Positions 12,346-25,800 of a stretch of 64,000 nt of DNA are shown here, one piece after another; the first letter of the stretch is position 1, and the number at the start of each line of letters is the position of its first letter. This DNA is from Prionace glauca (Eukaryota > Chordata > Chondrichthyes > Carcharhiniformes > Carcharhinidae). The DNA lies in assembly GCA_037974335.1 (NCBI GenBank), contig CM075724.1, forward strand, positions 71,418,850 to 71,482,849, written 5' to 3'. A program made the translations under genes and the position numbers. The notes under the pieces are model-generated. The model was given only the letters and a program-made list of their open reading frames with translations. It was not told the origin of the DNA and ran no database searches.

Positions 12346-15300
12346 CATAGAACATAGAACATCACAGCGCAGAACAGGCCCTTCGGCCCACGATGTTGCG
12401 GCCGACCAGTTAAAAAACAATGCCCCTCTAACCTAAACCAATCCCTTTTCATCCGTAAACCTATCCACGGATCTCTTAAAAGCCCCCAAACTCGGCGCAT
12501 TTACAACTGCAGCAGGCAGGGCATTCCAATCCCTCACCACCCTCTGGGTAAAGAACCTACCCCTGACATCCGTCCTATAACCACCCCCCCTTAATTTAAA
12601 GCCATGCCCCCTCGTGCTAGCTTTCTCCATCCGAGGAAAAAGGCTATCACTATCCACCCTATCTAAACCTCTAATCATCTTCTATGTTTCAATAAGATCC
12701 CCTCTTAGCCACCTTCTTTCTAGCGAAAACAACCCCAAATCCCTCAGTCTCTCCTCATAGGACCTCCCCTCCATACCAGGCAACATCCTGATAAACCTCC
12801 TCTGCACCATCTCCAAAGCCTCCACATCCTTCCTGTAATGTGGGAACCAGAACTGCACACAATACTCCAAGTGCGGCCGCACCAGAGTTGTGTACAGTTG
12901 CAACATGACGCTGCGACTCCTAAATTCAATCCCCCTTCCAATAAACGCCAAGACACCGTATGCCTTCTTAACAACCTTATCTACTTGATTCCCAACTTTC
13001 AGGGATCTATGTACACATACACCTAGATCCCTCTGTTCACCCACACTATTCAGAGTCCTCCCGTTAGCCCTAGACTCGACACATCTGTTATTCCTACCAA
13101 AGTGAATTACCTCACACTTCTCCGCATTAAACTCCATCTGCCACCTCTCGGCCCAGCTCTGCAACCTGTCTAAGTCGCCCTGCAAACTATGACACTCTTC
13201 CTCACAATCTATCACACCTCCGACTTTGGTGTCATCAGCAAATTTACTAATCCCCTCATCCAGATCATTAATAAAAATTACAAACAGCAGTGGCCCCAAA
13301 ACAGATCCCTGAGGCACACTACTCGTAACTGAACTCCATGACGAATATTTACCATCAACCACCACCCTCTGTCTCCTATCTGCTAGCCAATTCCTGATCC
13401 AATTTCCTAGATTACCCTCAATCCCGTACATCTGCATGTTCTGCAGAAGCCTACCATGGTGAACCTTATCAAACGCCTTACTACAATCCACATATACCAC
13501 GTCAACTGCCTTACCCCCATACACCTCTTTGGTCACTTTCTCAAAAAACTCAATAAAGTTAGTAAGGCATGACCTACCCACTATAAAATCATGCTGACTA
13601 TCTCCAATCAATTCATTACTCTCCGAATAACTATAAATCCTATCCCTAATAATTTTTTCTAAAACCTTGCCCACAACAGAAGTAAGACTCACCGGTCTAT
13701 AATTCCCGGGGAAGACTCTGTTCCCCTTCTTAAACAATGGGACAACATTCGCTATCCTCCAATCTTCCGGTACTATACCTGAGACCAACGACGACCTGAA
13801 GATCAGAGCCAGAGGCTCTGCAATCACCTCTCCTGCCTCCCAGAGAATCCTAGGGTAAATCCCGTCCGGACCAGGGGACTTCTCTATTTTCAAACCTTCA
13901 AGAATATCCAGCACATCCCCCTTATCAACTGCAAAACTGTCTAGTTTACACCCCTGCAACCCAGTGTTCTCCTCAGCTACATACATGTCCCCCTGCGTGA
14001 ACACCGAAGATAAATATTGGTTCAATGCCTGTCCAATCTCTTCCGGTTCCACAGACAACTTCCCTCTGCTGTCTGTAACTGGCCCTAATCTTGCCCTGTT
14101 CTTAACATAACTATAGAACGCCTTAGGATTCTCCTTAATCCTATCAGCCAAAGTCTTCTCATGTCCGCTTTTAGCCCTTCTTAACTCACTCTTTAACTCC
14201 CTCCTAGAAAATCTAAAGCTTTCTAGTGCACTACCTGAGCCCTCAAGTCTCATCCGAACATAAGCCTCCTTTTTCTTTTTAACCAACGAATCAACTTTTT
14301 TGTGCACCACGGGTCCCTAGCTCTACCAATTCCTCCTTGCCTGACAGGGACATACCTATCAAGGATTCGCAGTAGCTGCTCCTTGAAAAAACTCCACATT
14401 TCGGACATTCCCAGTCCCTGTAGTGTCCTAGTCCAACCTATGCTTCCTAATTCTCTCCTACTAGCCTCATAATTACCCTTCCCCCAGCTAAAACTACTGA
14501 CCCGAGGTTCATGCCTATCCCTTTCCATCACTAAGGTGAACGTAACCGAATTGTGGTCACTATCACCAAAATGCACACCAACTTCCAAGTCTAGCACCTG
14601 GTCTGGCTCATTTCACAGCACCAAATCCAATATAGCCTCACCTCTAGTTGGCCTATCTATATACTGAGTCAAAAAACCTTCCTGCACGCTTTTTACAAAA
14701 ACTGACCCCTCTAACGAGCTAGAGCGATCGCAATTCCAATCAATATTAGTAAAGTTAAAGTCCCCCATAACAATTACCCTGTTACTTTCACTCCTAACCA
14801 GGATCGTCTCCGCAATCCTTTCCTCAACCTCTCTAGAACTTTTAGGAGGTCTATAAAAGACTCCCAACAGGGTGACCTCTCCTCTCCTATTTCTAATCTC
14901 CGCCCATACTCCCTCAACAGACAAGTCCTCATCAAACTTCCTCTCTGACACTGTGATGCAGTCCTTGACTAATAATGCTACCCCTCCCACTCTTCTACCT
15001 CCTTCTCTACTCCGACTAAAGCATTTGAACCCTGGAACCTGCAACAACCATTCCTGACCCTACTCTATCCATGTCTCTGAAATGGCCACAACATCAAAGT
15101 CCCAGGTACTGATCCACGCTGCAAGTTCATCCACTTTATTGCGAATACTCCTCGCATTAAAGTATACGCATTTCAAACCCTGCTCCGCCCCACCCCCACG
15201 ATACCATGCATTGCTGTCCCCATCTATGCCCCCCTCATTTTCACCTCCTCTACTCAGGATCCCACCCCCCCTCCGAATCTTTTTTTAACCTCCCTGTATA

Positions 15301-16255
15301 ACCTTTGCAAATTTACCCCCCAGGATATTGGTCCCCCTCTGATTCTGGTGTAGACCATCACTCTTATAGAGGTCCCACCTTCCCCAGCATGAGCCCTAAT
15401 TGCTCAAGTACCTGAACCCCTCCCTCCTGCACCATCCCCTCAGCCACGAGTTCAAACTTTCCCTCTCTCTATTCCGCTCTAAACTATCTCGTGGCACAGG
15501 CAAGAGTCCAGAGATAACCAGTCTTTCTGACTTGGCCTTTAGTTTCCACCCCAACTCCATAAATTTCTGCTTAATATCCCCTTCCCTTAACCTCCCTATG
15601 TCATGCGTCCCCACATGAACTATAACTTGGGGTTGATCTCCCTCTCCCCTAAGAGTCCTGAATACCCTTTCCGATACATCCTGGACCCCAGCCCCTGGGA
15701 GGCAACACACCAGCCCTGAGTCCCTACCATTTGTTCCGACTCTCCTATCCGTCCCCCTAACTGTGGAGTCCCCAATTACTAGGCCCAATCTTTTACATCC
15801 CCTAACCACCTGAGCTTTCACAATAGGCTCAGCCCCAGAGACCTGCTCCCTTTGGCTATCTCCAGTTGATTCCTCCTCAACTGTAACCTCCAGGACTGAA
15901 AACGTATTTTAGAGGGGAACAGCCCCAGGGGATTGTTCCCCCAATTGCTTCTTTACCCTCTTCCTGGCATTTACCCAAGACTCATTTCTCGGAGTGACTA
16001 TCTCCTTATAACTCCTATCGATGTCCGCCTCCCGAATTATGCGGAGTTCCTCTAATTCCACCTCCAGCTCCTTTACACGCTCCTCCAGAAGCTGCAATCG
16101 AACACACTTCCTACAGGTAAAATCACCAGAAACACTACTGGTGTCCCTCACCACATACATCCCACAGGAGATGCAGCTTACTGCCTGAACTGCCATCCCT
16201 GAAACAATTATCAGCAGAAAAAAAACAACAAAAAAAAACTTCCCACACACTTATA
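12346..16255 (-). mobile_element. CR1-a LINE, nearly full length, nested in the L2/Rex-type LINE
   Basis: From the 5' end: ORF1 has a Cys-rich head and coiled coil (15909-16200, SCISCGMYVV, FTCRKCV, LEERVKELEVELEELR), then an SGNH-type esterase (15396-15821, LVIGDSTVRGTD, VIVHVGTHDIGR). ORF2 endonuclease is at 14250-15290 (GDFNFTNIDWN, GDSDHNSVTF), and the RT at 12433-14310 ([42 protein letters not shown]). The tail is TTCTATG repeats. A 542-codon frame is open across most of the RT; two or three breaks separate the rest. It splits one L2/Rex-type LINE and is absent from arm B. Confidence 0.92.
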
Positions 16256-16800
16256 ATTAGGTTAGAGGAGGTGGGAGGGTGGGATTCTCTACCAGTGTAG
16301 TGTAGGAAGTCGAGGATCAGGTCACAGAAGAAGGAGTTGATTCCCAGGCCACGGAATTGGGAGTTGGATATTGCAGTAATAATGAGTAATGGCAGAACTG
16401 TAGTCAATGAAAACGGGTCTGAATAGGTATCTTTGTTATCTAGGTGCTCCAGGGTTGAATGTAGGGACAGGGAGATGGCATCTGCTGTGGATCTGTTGTA
16501 GTGATAGGTGAACTGCAGTGGATCCAAGCAATTTAGGGGGGCTTTCAAAGCACTTCTTAATGATGGATGTTGGAGCCACCCGACGATAGTCATTAAGACA
16601 TGCTACCTGGCTTTTCTTTGGTACCAGGATGATGGATGATTCATATGGAGTACGTAACTTATTTCAATTTCTACACAGAGAATGCTTGTCCATGCTGCAG
16701 GAGGAATTAGTGGTTGACTGGAGCACGAGGCTCCCTGTCATCAATGCTAGAAAATATCAGCACAACCGTATAACTCGTAAGGCTTAAACATTCACGATAA
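16256..16800 (-). mobile_element. L2/Rex-type LINE, RT start, upstream of the nested CR1
   Basis: The minus strand gives DPLQFTYHYNRSTADAISL, LEHLDNKDTY and ILDFL, the N-terminal RT motifs that continue at 12345 after the CR1 insertion. Frames are broken. Confidence 0.75.
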
Positions 16801-17285
16801 TCTTCTGCAAAGTTGCAGACCAAATGATTCAATTTGGCTCCCAGCATCACAAAAGTCAGCCTTCAATCATTCCATTTTACTCCACTTTATAGCAGGAAAC
16901 GGCCGAAGGCATTGGACACTGCAAAGTCTCTGAACTCTGACAATATTCCAACAATATTATTGAATACTTGTGCTCTAGAATATGCTGTGCAGCTGATCAA
17001 GCTATTTCCATGCAACTACAACACTGGCAACTACCGGGTAATGGTCCTGTGCACCAGAAACCGGATGTGTCCAACTGGATTAATGGATTAATGACTAACT
17101 CATCAATCTGCCCTGGATCATCAGTAAATTGACAGAATGATGCAAGGATCAGCAACAGAGCTATCAAGCAGCACTTGCTTAGCAATAAAAATTCTTAATG
17201 AAGCTCAGATTGGGTTCCACGAGGACCATCACTTCTTGACCTCATTTCAGCTTTGGTTCATTCGTGTCTAAAAGAGCTGAGCTGT
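16800..17285 (+). mobile_element. Fragment of a third LINE type (RT N-terminal region)
   Basis: The plus strand gives NIPTILLNTCALEYAVQL, then VHQKPDVSNW and EAQIGFHEDHH, which fit the fingers region of a non-LTR RT (ANYRPIS and AQFGFRQGHS in better copies, from memory). The reverse-oriented counterpart is at 27746-28195. Confidence 0.55.
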
Positions 17286-17745
17286 AGAACAGAAGAACAT
17301 CAGAAATAGGAGCGGGAGTAGGCCAACTTAGCCCTTCGAGCCTGCCCCTCCATTCAACAAGATCATGGCTGATCTGAAGTGGATCAGTTCCACTTTCATA
17401 CTTTCTCCCGATAACCCTTAATTCCCTTGTCTATGAGAAACAGATCTACCCATGACTTAAATATATTCAGCGAGGTAGCCTCCAACACTTCGATGGGCAG
17501 ATAATTCCAGAGAATCAACACCCTTTGAGTGAAGAATTTCCTCCTCAACTCTGATATAAACTGCCCTCCCCACGCCCCCCCCCCCCCCCACACCCCAGTT
17601 ATTTTGAGGCTGTGCCCTCTAGTTCTGCTAAAACTGATAAAACTCCATAATGGGTCACTTGAATCACCAGAAGTGAAACATCTCACACTTCTCCTAGCCA
17701 AATTCAAGATGTAAAACTTATGGCTCAGGTGGGCTTCCGAAAACA
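17286..17745 (-). mobile_element. CR1-c 3' end
   Basis: It begins with the complement of the TTCTTATG-type tail (AGAAGAACATCAGAAATAGG) and runs into the RT C-terminus (FFTQRVLILWNYLPIEV). A C-run at 17576-17589 lies in it. The first 175 bases match arm B (27590-27745), so this is where the palindrome ends. Confidence 0.75.
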
Positions 17746-18200
17746 CGTTGGAGTTTCAGTCCTGAATTCTAACGATTTGATTACTACCCCTTCTACAAAT
17801 ATTCAATCCCTCTACAGCCGACGAGCTGTGGCAGTAGTGTGTACTATCTACAAGATTTGTTACAGGATCTCACCCATTTTCCTTATACAGAAAACATTGA
17901 ACTGACAAGCCTTATCACCTGGCGGGCTTACCACCACTATCTGAAAATTAGAAGTATTTCTGATTGCTACTTATCAATATTCTGGAGGTTCCCCCCTCCC
18001 CTAACACATTTATAACCTTGGCTTGTAAATGTATCACCATTCCTTTGCTACTGCTTCATCAAACACTAGGAAGACCCTTCTTAACAATACACTGGGTGTA
18101 CCTGCACCTCCGCGAGTGCAGCAGTTCAGGAAAACGGCTTACTGTCACTTTCTCAAGGGAACTGTTGATGGACAATGAATGGATGTCGAATCAGTGACAT
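17746..18200 (+). repeat. Dispersed repeat, CCACCTAGAAGGACAAG family, decayed
   Basis: It contains CAGTAGTGTGTACTATCTACAAG, GTATCACCATTCCTTTGCTA, CTGGGTGTACCTGCACC and TTCTCAAGGGA, in the order of a repeat also present at 3240-3520 and 38540-38830. The class is unknown to me. Confidence 0.5.
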
Positions 18201-19666
18201 CCATATTTAATAAATGATTTAATATTTAGCCTTTATTTGGATCTGGGTGTCCAGAGGGAGGAATCACAGATCAAAATGGCCATGCGGTGGACAATCAAGA
18301 ATTCCGATTGAATGTTAACCTTGATTATGAATGTGTTAGAACATATGTGTTAGAACACTGTGTAAGCCACAGTGTGACCACACTCATGCATTCCATCCAA
18401 TATTGATTTCCTTGTGCGAGAAAGGAAGTACTTGCCTTGGAAACAGTTTAATAGATGCCCACAAGTTTGTCTTCTTGCATCAAGGAGTTGACATATGTAT
18501 AGCAGATGTAAGCTGATGGATTTATATGATCTGGCGCTTTTCATAACGAGAGGTAAACGAATTGGAAGATGGACACAATGATTATCAACGGAATAGATGT
18601 CGGTATATGTCTCCCCTGGCTAGGGAGCCGAGAACTAGTTATCGAAAAGGAGGTCCCTCATTATGGACTGGCATCAGGAGAAGTGAGTTCACTCAAAGAC
18701 TTGTAGATCTTTGGAATCATTAACCCATTCGGGGTGTAGATATTACACTACGTAGTTTATCCTTATATTCCAAAATTTACTGCACTTTACTACAGAACGG
18801 TTTTCTTTGAGGGAAAAGTCCATAGCGTTGCATGGAAGCAACTTCTAATTTTTATGATGAAGGTCGAGATTGATATTGATATATTTGTGATACTAAAATT
18901 GCGGGATCCCTGGATGGTGCAAAAAGCTGAGGTTGATGTAAATATAATCACATATGGTTTGAAAGTTGTGCTTCCGCCCAAATGAATTATGACTTTGAGC
19001 GGGAGAACGATTGAATGAGATTTTTACCTTTTAAAAATGAATAAACAGGGTAGGTACGAATAATGTATTTACAGTTCTGGGTGGCGCTAGAACACGAAAC
19101 CTAAGATAGTGGCTAAATCAAAATGACCTCACGACACACCGAATGTTAATGCGCATTTCACTACGGAAGAAGAATTGACGTCACCAGGCTGTACGCTTGA
19201 ATGTGGAAAATAGTCTGATGCATGCGAGAGGATTAAATGAAAGGAAATGTATTTGGCTGCAATCTGATGGGTGGACGTTCGTATACAACACTGTCATAGG
19301 CAAAAACCTGTTGAGATGATTGCCCTGTTCCTGCGTTGTAAGTACAATAACATAACTGAACCAACGAAATGGACGTACCGTCTCCCATCACAAAAGGCCA
19401 GGGACCCCAGTTACCTTTCTTCCCATTTGAAGCCTCTAATAATTTATACATCGATTGGTATGTTTTTGCGGAGTTTCAACATTGCAAGAATTCGCGCTGA
19501 TCCAAATTTCAGAACCTTGTTGTAATTACATCATCTGCCCCTTCCTCCTATTCCAGGCAATTACAACAGAGGTTACAGTCAACCCATTACAGACATGTCG
19601 TTTCAGTATTCGCACAATGGGACTGCCAGCCCGTCTGTAATCAACATCACTGGACTCTGATGATGT
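18200..19666. other. 3' flank of the copy B gene, mostly unique
   Basis: The region lies downstream of the copy B stop codon. An old CR1/L3-like C-terminal remnant on the plus strand covers about 18550-18760 (CCTGGCTAGGGAGCC, TTCACTCAAAGACTTGTAGA). The rest shows nothing recognisable. The 3' UTR and polyadenylation site should lie here, but no single signal stands out. Confidence 0.5.
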
Positions 19667-19816
19667 TCATGCGATCCAGGATTTTTCTCCTGGGTTGTTT
19701 CTTTTGATTTCAGCGTACTCCACTTTCTCTTCCCTCTGTTTCATTGCTGATGTTTTCTCGGAAAAGATGAGATCCAAAGACGCATAAGTTAATTTACCAT
19801 TGGTGGGTTGCTTGGC
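19667..19816 (-). CDS. Copy B exon 7: terminal tail exon with two ITIMs
   Basis: This 150-nt terminal exon (49 codons and TGA) follows the acceptor gctccgacag in phase 0. It holds LTYASLDL (Tyr323) and VEYAEIK (Tyr346), both matching I/V/L/SxYxxI/V/L, 23 residues apart. The spacing and the LTYxxLD...EYAxI order resemble the last two SIRP-alpha motifs, known there to bind SHP-1/SHP-2 in tandem. The protein ends GEKSWIA. I could not choose a polyadenylation signal with confidence. Confidence 0.82.
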   Translation of the reverse strand, partial: AKQPTNGKLTYASLDLIFSEKTSAMKQREEKVEYAEIKRNNPGEKSWIA

Positions 19817-22800
19817 CTGTCGGAGCAACAATGACATTTCAGTCGCGTTTTTCGCTCAAATTATATTTCTCAGGCTTTCAGTGTGTCAGAACTGGTTGAA
19901 ATTAACTTTTATTCTCAATCTTACCAGGACATAAACGGTGCTACCTTCGTCCCTTATTTCCCGCTTTCCTGTTTCAGTGAGCTCTCTGAGGTTGAGAGTA
20001 GCGCAATTCGGGTTCCCCGCCTCTCCCGCGCACACGGTCTGATTAGAATTTGAGTGAAATATTAACGTTACATCAAATCACAAAAACAACTTTGAGGACA
20101 ATGACAACAACAAAAAAACAAAAGTTGAGTAGAATTCCCGAAAATCAGATCTGTTAATGAGATCGTGGTAATCACTCACAATTAGAACGGAGAAAACTGG
20201 CGCTATTTATTTGAATATTGATTCGCAGTCAATGTTAACATAACACATTCTGGTCGAGTGAAACTTGCGCATGAGCTAAGCAACATCGAACATTTTTCTG
20301 GCTACGGGGTTGATTATTTCAGATTCCACACCCCCCACGCCCACACCTCCTCCTCACAGGGTCACGAGGCCCCTTACAGCGGTCAGCGAACAGGTCCAGT
20401 CAACATACACAGGACACTCAGAGATTCATGGTGCGGCTATTGGGTGATAATAGAATCATAGAATCTGTACAGTGTAGGAGGAAACCATTCGGCCCATCGA
20501 GTCTGCACCGACAACAATCCCACCAAGACTGAACCCCCGTAAATTCACATATTTACTGGTAATTCCCCGTGACATGGCAGGGCAATTTAGCTTGGCCAAT
20601 CAACCTAACCTACAAATCTTTGGACTGTGGCTTAAACCAGGGCACCAGCAAGAATCCCACACGAACGCGGGTAGAATGTACAAACTCCAGACAGTCACCT
20701 GAGGCCGCAGTTGAACCCGGGTCCGTGGCACTATGTCATTGTATCCCCTTTTATCATACAACGGAGCGGTTTATCTTCTCAGGCGGACAATTAATTCATC
20801 TAACTGATACTGACAAAATGCAAACATCTGCTGTCTGCACGCGTTGGAGAATCCCTGGACTTATATATCATTGTTGTAACAATGGGACATTGACTACACA
20901 TTCACCTTGGAACTCCAGGAAATATGGAACAATATATTTACGCCCCCCACCCCACCCTGCGCTCCCCTTCAGCATTTTCGACATTCTGAGCCTATCAATA
21001 TATCAGTGACGTTAATGATTTTCACATTGAAATAGCAACCTATTTCCCATCACTGAAACTGACCTGTTTCTTGGACTTGTCGGTTATTTCCTCAGCAGCC
21101 CTCCTGTCTGTTAGAAAAAGGCAATACATCAATGATCAACTTCATCACCTGAAATGTTTTCAGCAATAATTACTCAACGTTGGAGCAAAGTGATCAGATG
21201 CATCAGCAGTGAAAATGTAACAACTGGTGCTGCATGTGGCTGGGATGGGATCCACGCGACAACAGAACACAATGCCAATTACAAGCAAACCAAGGCAATG
21301 CAGATTCGGAAATTGTGAATTAAAAGCAGAAATTGCGGAACATACTCAACAGATTAGACATTGGTTACCTTTCCGGGTCAGTGTTCCGACACAAAGGCAT
21401 TGACCCAAAACATTTATCTCCACAGATTCTGAGATTTGAATATCTCTAACATTTTCTGATCTTATGTATTCCTTTTACATTCGTGTTCCAGGTTCACGGC
21501 GTCCACCCCATTGTTGCTATCCCTACAAGTACAGTCACATGCTAGTGACGATTAACCGACAGAATTCACAACGCCCAGAACAAAAATCCAGATATGTTTA
21601 ATGTTCATAGTTCTTGACATTCTGAAGTTTATATCCAGTTGAGGATCTTATTCTCGTCTCAGCACTGGGCCCTCGAACGACAAAACTTCTGCCAAAATCT
21701 AGATTCAACTCTGCACAATTTCAGCTACCTTTGCCACACGATTACGCTATTTTGAGACGTGAGAACACAGTGGTGAATCAGGATGCCTTACCATCAGATC
21801 CACCTAAGTCGCAGCGTTTGAAGCGAATCAGCAGTATCGCTGTCATCATTATAATTATTAGCACACCCACAACAGATCCAGACACCTTGAGATAGAGAAA
21901 CATCCGGTCTCCTTTACCTAGTGAAGACAAAGTTTAATGTTACGATTTTCAGGAGCAAATGATGCGAAACATATGAGCAACGTTAGTTGTTAAGCCGTAC
22001 TGACATATCAAAATTTTCGTCGCATGTCTGGGTGTCCCATTTTGATTTCCCTGCGAGACCTCAGAACAATCGTATTAAACTACCGGAGTTCAACACAGAT
22101 TAAAACAGATTGTACACTTGTGATAACATCAAGCTTTTCTTGATTATATGTAATGTTTCAAGCAATAATTATACAGCTTTCTGCATGATGTAACATTATA
22201 ACGTCTGCCTCTGTTCTCCCAAATCTCTCAAACAGATAACTCCTGTACCAATTAGACAAGATGCATTATTTGAAAATTTATTAAATAATTTAAGCAACGA
22301 GTTATAGTGGATAAAATTGGCTATTAATTGCACCACGCTTCCTATTGATATATCCATATAACAGCTCATTGTTTGTATGCTGCATGCAAGTTTTCGCTCA
22401 AAGTTAATCTTCTCCCTTCTGCCGAACATTATAGTCTTTTGTTGCTGATCCTCAACCCATCCCAGTCCTCTGGTCTACCACTATCCTTTGGCACGTTGCA
22501 GATCCTTCTTTTCAATTGAACGTTTTCATTGACTTCTTTGTTAATAATGCATTTTCCTCTTTCTCGTGCAATCCCTCATTCTGTTTGGGATAAACACCTG
22601 CTAATCATTTTGCACAAGCTGTTTGAATATCTGCTCATCTAGTGACCTGTATCATAATTTGTTTACCCAGTTTATCTTGCAGCTCCTCGCTCATCGCATT
22701 TTACTTGCCATTTTTTCAGGTGAAAACACCTGGAATTCGATCATAACGTGGTCACTATCCCCTCAAGGTAACCGAGGTGCAATGCTCTTATTAATCAATC

Positions 22801-25800
22801 TTCATTATTCAAAACCAAATTGTTATTTTCCAGCTGAAATATTCTTTCAAAATCTGGGCATGGCATTTCAGGAAGGATGTCAATGCCTCTGAGGGAGAGG
22901 AGCAGGGTGTGGAACAGAGAAGAGATTCACTAGGATTTTGCAAGATCATGAAGATTCTTTAAGCAGGGAAACAGGAGAAGCTCGGGCTCTTTTTCAGAAC
23001 TTAGAGAAGTTTAGAATCACCTGATGGTATTGTTCGTATCATTGACCTGTTTGATATATCAAATGCAAGAAATATTACAATAAAGTTATGCAAAGTTGCT
23101 GATTTAGATCAATTTGGTCAAAATCAGAGGCGACATGGAGGAAGTCAATGCACAAAGCGTGTTGATGTCAGTTGGTTTACATTGGCTGAAAACTTAGGGA
23201 AGCATTCCAACAATCCAATTTAAAACAGAGTTGAATAATACTTGAAGGGAGAATATTTCTAGAGTTATGGGGGCACTGGTGAGATGAATTAATGAGATAG
23301 CTCTACGAAAGCGTTTGCAATGTTATGATAAACTGACCTCCCTACTTGCGTGCAGTACAATTGCAATTAAAACTGTTCTGTCCATGAAATTGATTGTTTA
23401 CTTTTAAATTTTGCAGTGAATGTGGATTCACTACATTAGCTTTCACGTTATTCTGAAGATGAATGACGTTATGGCAGAGCAAATTGGCTTTGCAGTTTCA
23501 GTAGTGCTGAGTTATCAGACAGGTATCATTGCAGCTCCCTTTTTCAAGCGTATGCAGTTGAAACTTTCTGTTCACCTCTACATGGTGAGTCAATTTATGA
23601 TCCAATTAAGTTTCCACAAAGTTTATTATTTGTAAAGCATAAATCACGGTAACAATGTTAATAACTAACAGTGATTAATCTATTGACTATTCTCTGAAGA
23701 TGTCCCAAGTCCCTTTCCTCACATCACATAACTTCACTGGTGTTATGGATGAGAGCGTTAGAAGTACAGGGCAATTGGAAAACGTGTTGATTGGTTGATT
23801 GATTTATTCCTCAAATGGATCCGAATGTGAATTTTGTGTTTTTGGTAAGAGCCTCACACAGTTATAGTGACCCTTTAGAATATGTAGAGAACAATACATT
23901 TCGTTCATTAGAACATAGGACATAGAACCCTACAGTGCAGAAACAGGCCCTTCGGCCCATCGAGTCTGCACCGAACACAATCCCACCCAGACCCTATCCC
24001 CATATCCCTACACATTTACCTGCTAATCCCTCTAAACTACACATCCCAGGACACTAAGGGGCAATTTTAGCATAGCCAATGAACCTAACCCGCACATCTT
24101 TGGACTGTGGGAGGAAACCGGAGCACCCGGAGAAAACCCACGCAGACACGAGGAGAATGTGCAAACTCCACACAGGCAGTGACCCGAGCCGGGAATCGAA
24201 CCCAGGACCCTGGAGCTGTGAAGCAGCAGTGCTAACCACTGTGCTACAGTGCCGTCATTAACTTACATGATATTTGCATTGCCAGCTAAGTCAGCAGTAT
24301 TGTCTATTTCAATTCGCTTGAGAGGTTCGTCGTGGATTGCATTATTGAACCCCCTTTGCCCATGTGGTGTAGGTGCACCCACAGTACTGTTAAGCGAGAG
24401 TTCTGGAATTTTAATCTAAAAACAGTCAGGTAATGGCGACATATTTGTAAGTCAGCATGGTGAATGATTTAGAGGCGATATTGCAGGTAGTGCTATTCCC
24501 CACTGTTTGCTGCCGTTGTCCAGATAGGTGATGACGGTCTTGTGATTGGAAGGTGCTCCCTCAGGAGCCTTGCTGAGTTGCTTAAATGCATTTTTGCTGC
24601 TGACAATGTTCGTCAAGAGGCTGTGGTTCTATTCTTTACTGTTGTAGATACCCACTGCTTGACACCCAGGCCTTCAGCATCTGAGGACTTATGAATGTTG
24701 CTGGACACTGTGCTGTCATCAGCGAATTTCCCACTTCTGATCTTAAGATGGAAAGAAGACGACCTGTGAAATAACTGAATAAACCTGGTCCAGGACAGCA
24801 CTCTGAGGAACTCCTGCAGTGATATGCAGGAACGGAAACGATTGACTTCCAGCCACATCACCATTAACCTTTGTGCCAAATGTGATTCGATCCAGCAATG
24901 GGTTTGGCCCTTGTCCCATTAATACAGATTTTGCTCAGCTGCTTGATGACACAATCCATCAAATAGTGCTTTGATGTCAAGGGAAGTAACTCTCTTTGCA
25001 CCTCTCTTATTTCTACCACTTTGGTAGAAATAATAGTCGGAGGGATTATTATTGAAAGCGCAAAAAGCTGCAGCATACTCTGGTGCAGAGGGACCTGGGG
25101 GTCCTTGTGCACGAAACGCAAAAACCTAGTTTGCAGGTGCAGACAGGTGATCTAGAAGGCGAATGGAATGTTGGACCTTATAGTGAGGGGGATAGAATAT
25201 AAAAGCAAGAAGGTCTTGCTGCAACTGTATAGGGCACTCGTGAGGCTGCAGCTGGAGTAACGTGTGCAGTTTTGGTCGCCACATTTGCGAAAGGATATAT
25301 TGGCCTTGGAGGGTGTGCAGAGAAGGTTCAGTAGGCTGATACCGGAGATGAGGGTGATGGCCTATGAGGAGAGATTGAATAGACTGGGTCTGTCCTCGTT
25401 GGCGTTTAGAAGGCTGAGGGGGGATCTTATAGAGGCATATAAGATAATGAAGGGGCTAGACAGGGTAGAGGTAGAGAGATTCTTCCCGCTTCAAAAGGAT
25501 AGCAGGACTAGAGGGCACAGCCTCAAAATAAGGGGTGGGGGGGGGCAGCTTACATCGGAGTTGAGGAGGAACTTCTTCACTCAAAGGGTGTTGAGTCTAT
25601 GGAATTCTCTGCCCATTGAAGTGGTGGAGGCTACCTCGCTGAATATATTTAAGTCATGTGTAGATAGGTTATAAGAACATAAGAACATAAGAAATTGGAG
25701 CAGGAGTAGGCCATCTAGCCCCTCAAGCCTGCACCGCCATTCAATAAGATAATGGCTGATCTGTCGTGTCTCAATTCCACATTCCCGCTCTCTCCCTATA

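Larger units (their letters stand above)
3098..17460 (+). repeat. Palindrome arm A (inverted duplicate of arm B)
   Basis: From the base after the CR1-c tail, this arm matches the reverse complement of 27590-38962, through the leader and V exons, the intron, a shared CR1-b element, an L2/Rex-type fragment, another LINE fragment (16800-17285) and a CR1-c tail. Differences are copy-specific insertions (6757-7752, 12346-16255, the leader and V LINEs) and a deletion at 11636/11637 that removed about 0.9 kb including the C1 exon. Confidence 0.85.

Noticed and set aside
12433-14310. Very long open frame that could be taken for a host gene
   Set aside because: It carries RT motifs ([19 protein letters not shown]) of a CR1 LINE and ends in the LINE tail.
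19233-19451. Minus-strand GDGTSISLV, which looks like a J-type G strand
   Set aside because: No upstream Cys or Trp framework of a V domain and no splice acceptor in register; most likely chance.
24054-24261. Open frames on both strands inside the SINE (also at 39007-39234)
   Set aside because: They are identical in both SINE copies because the repeat is young; they have no protein features and no start context.
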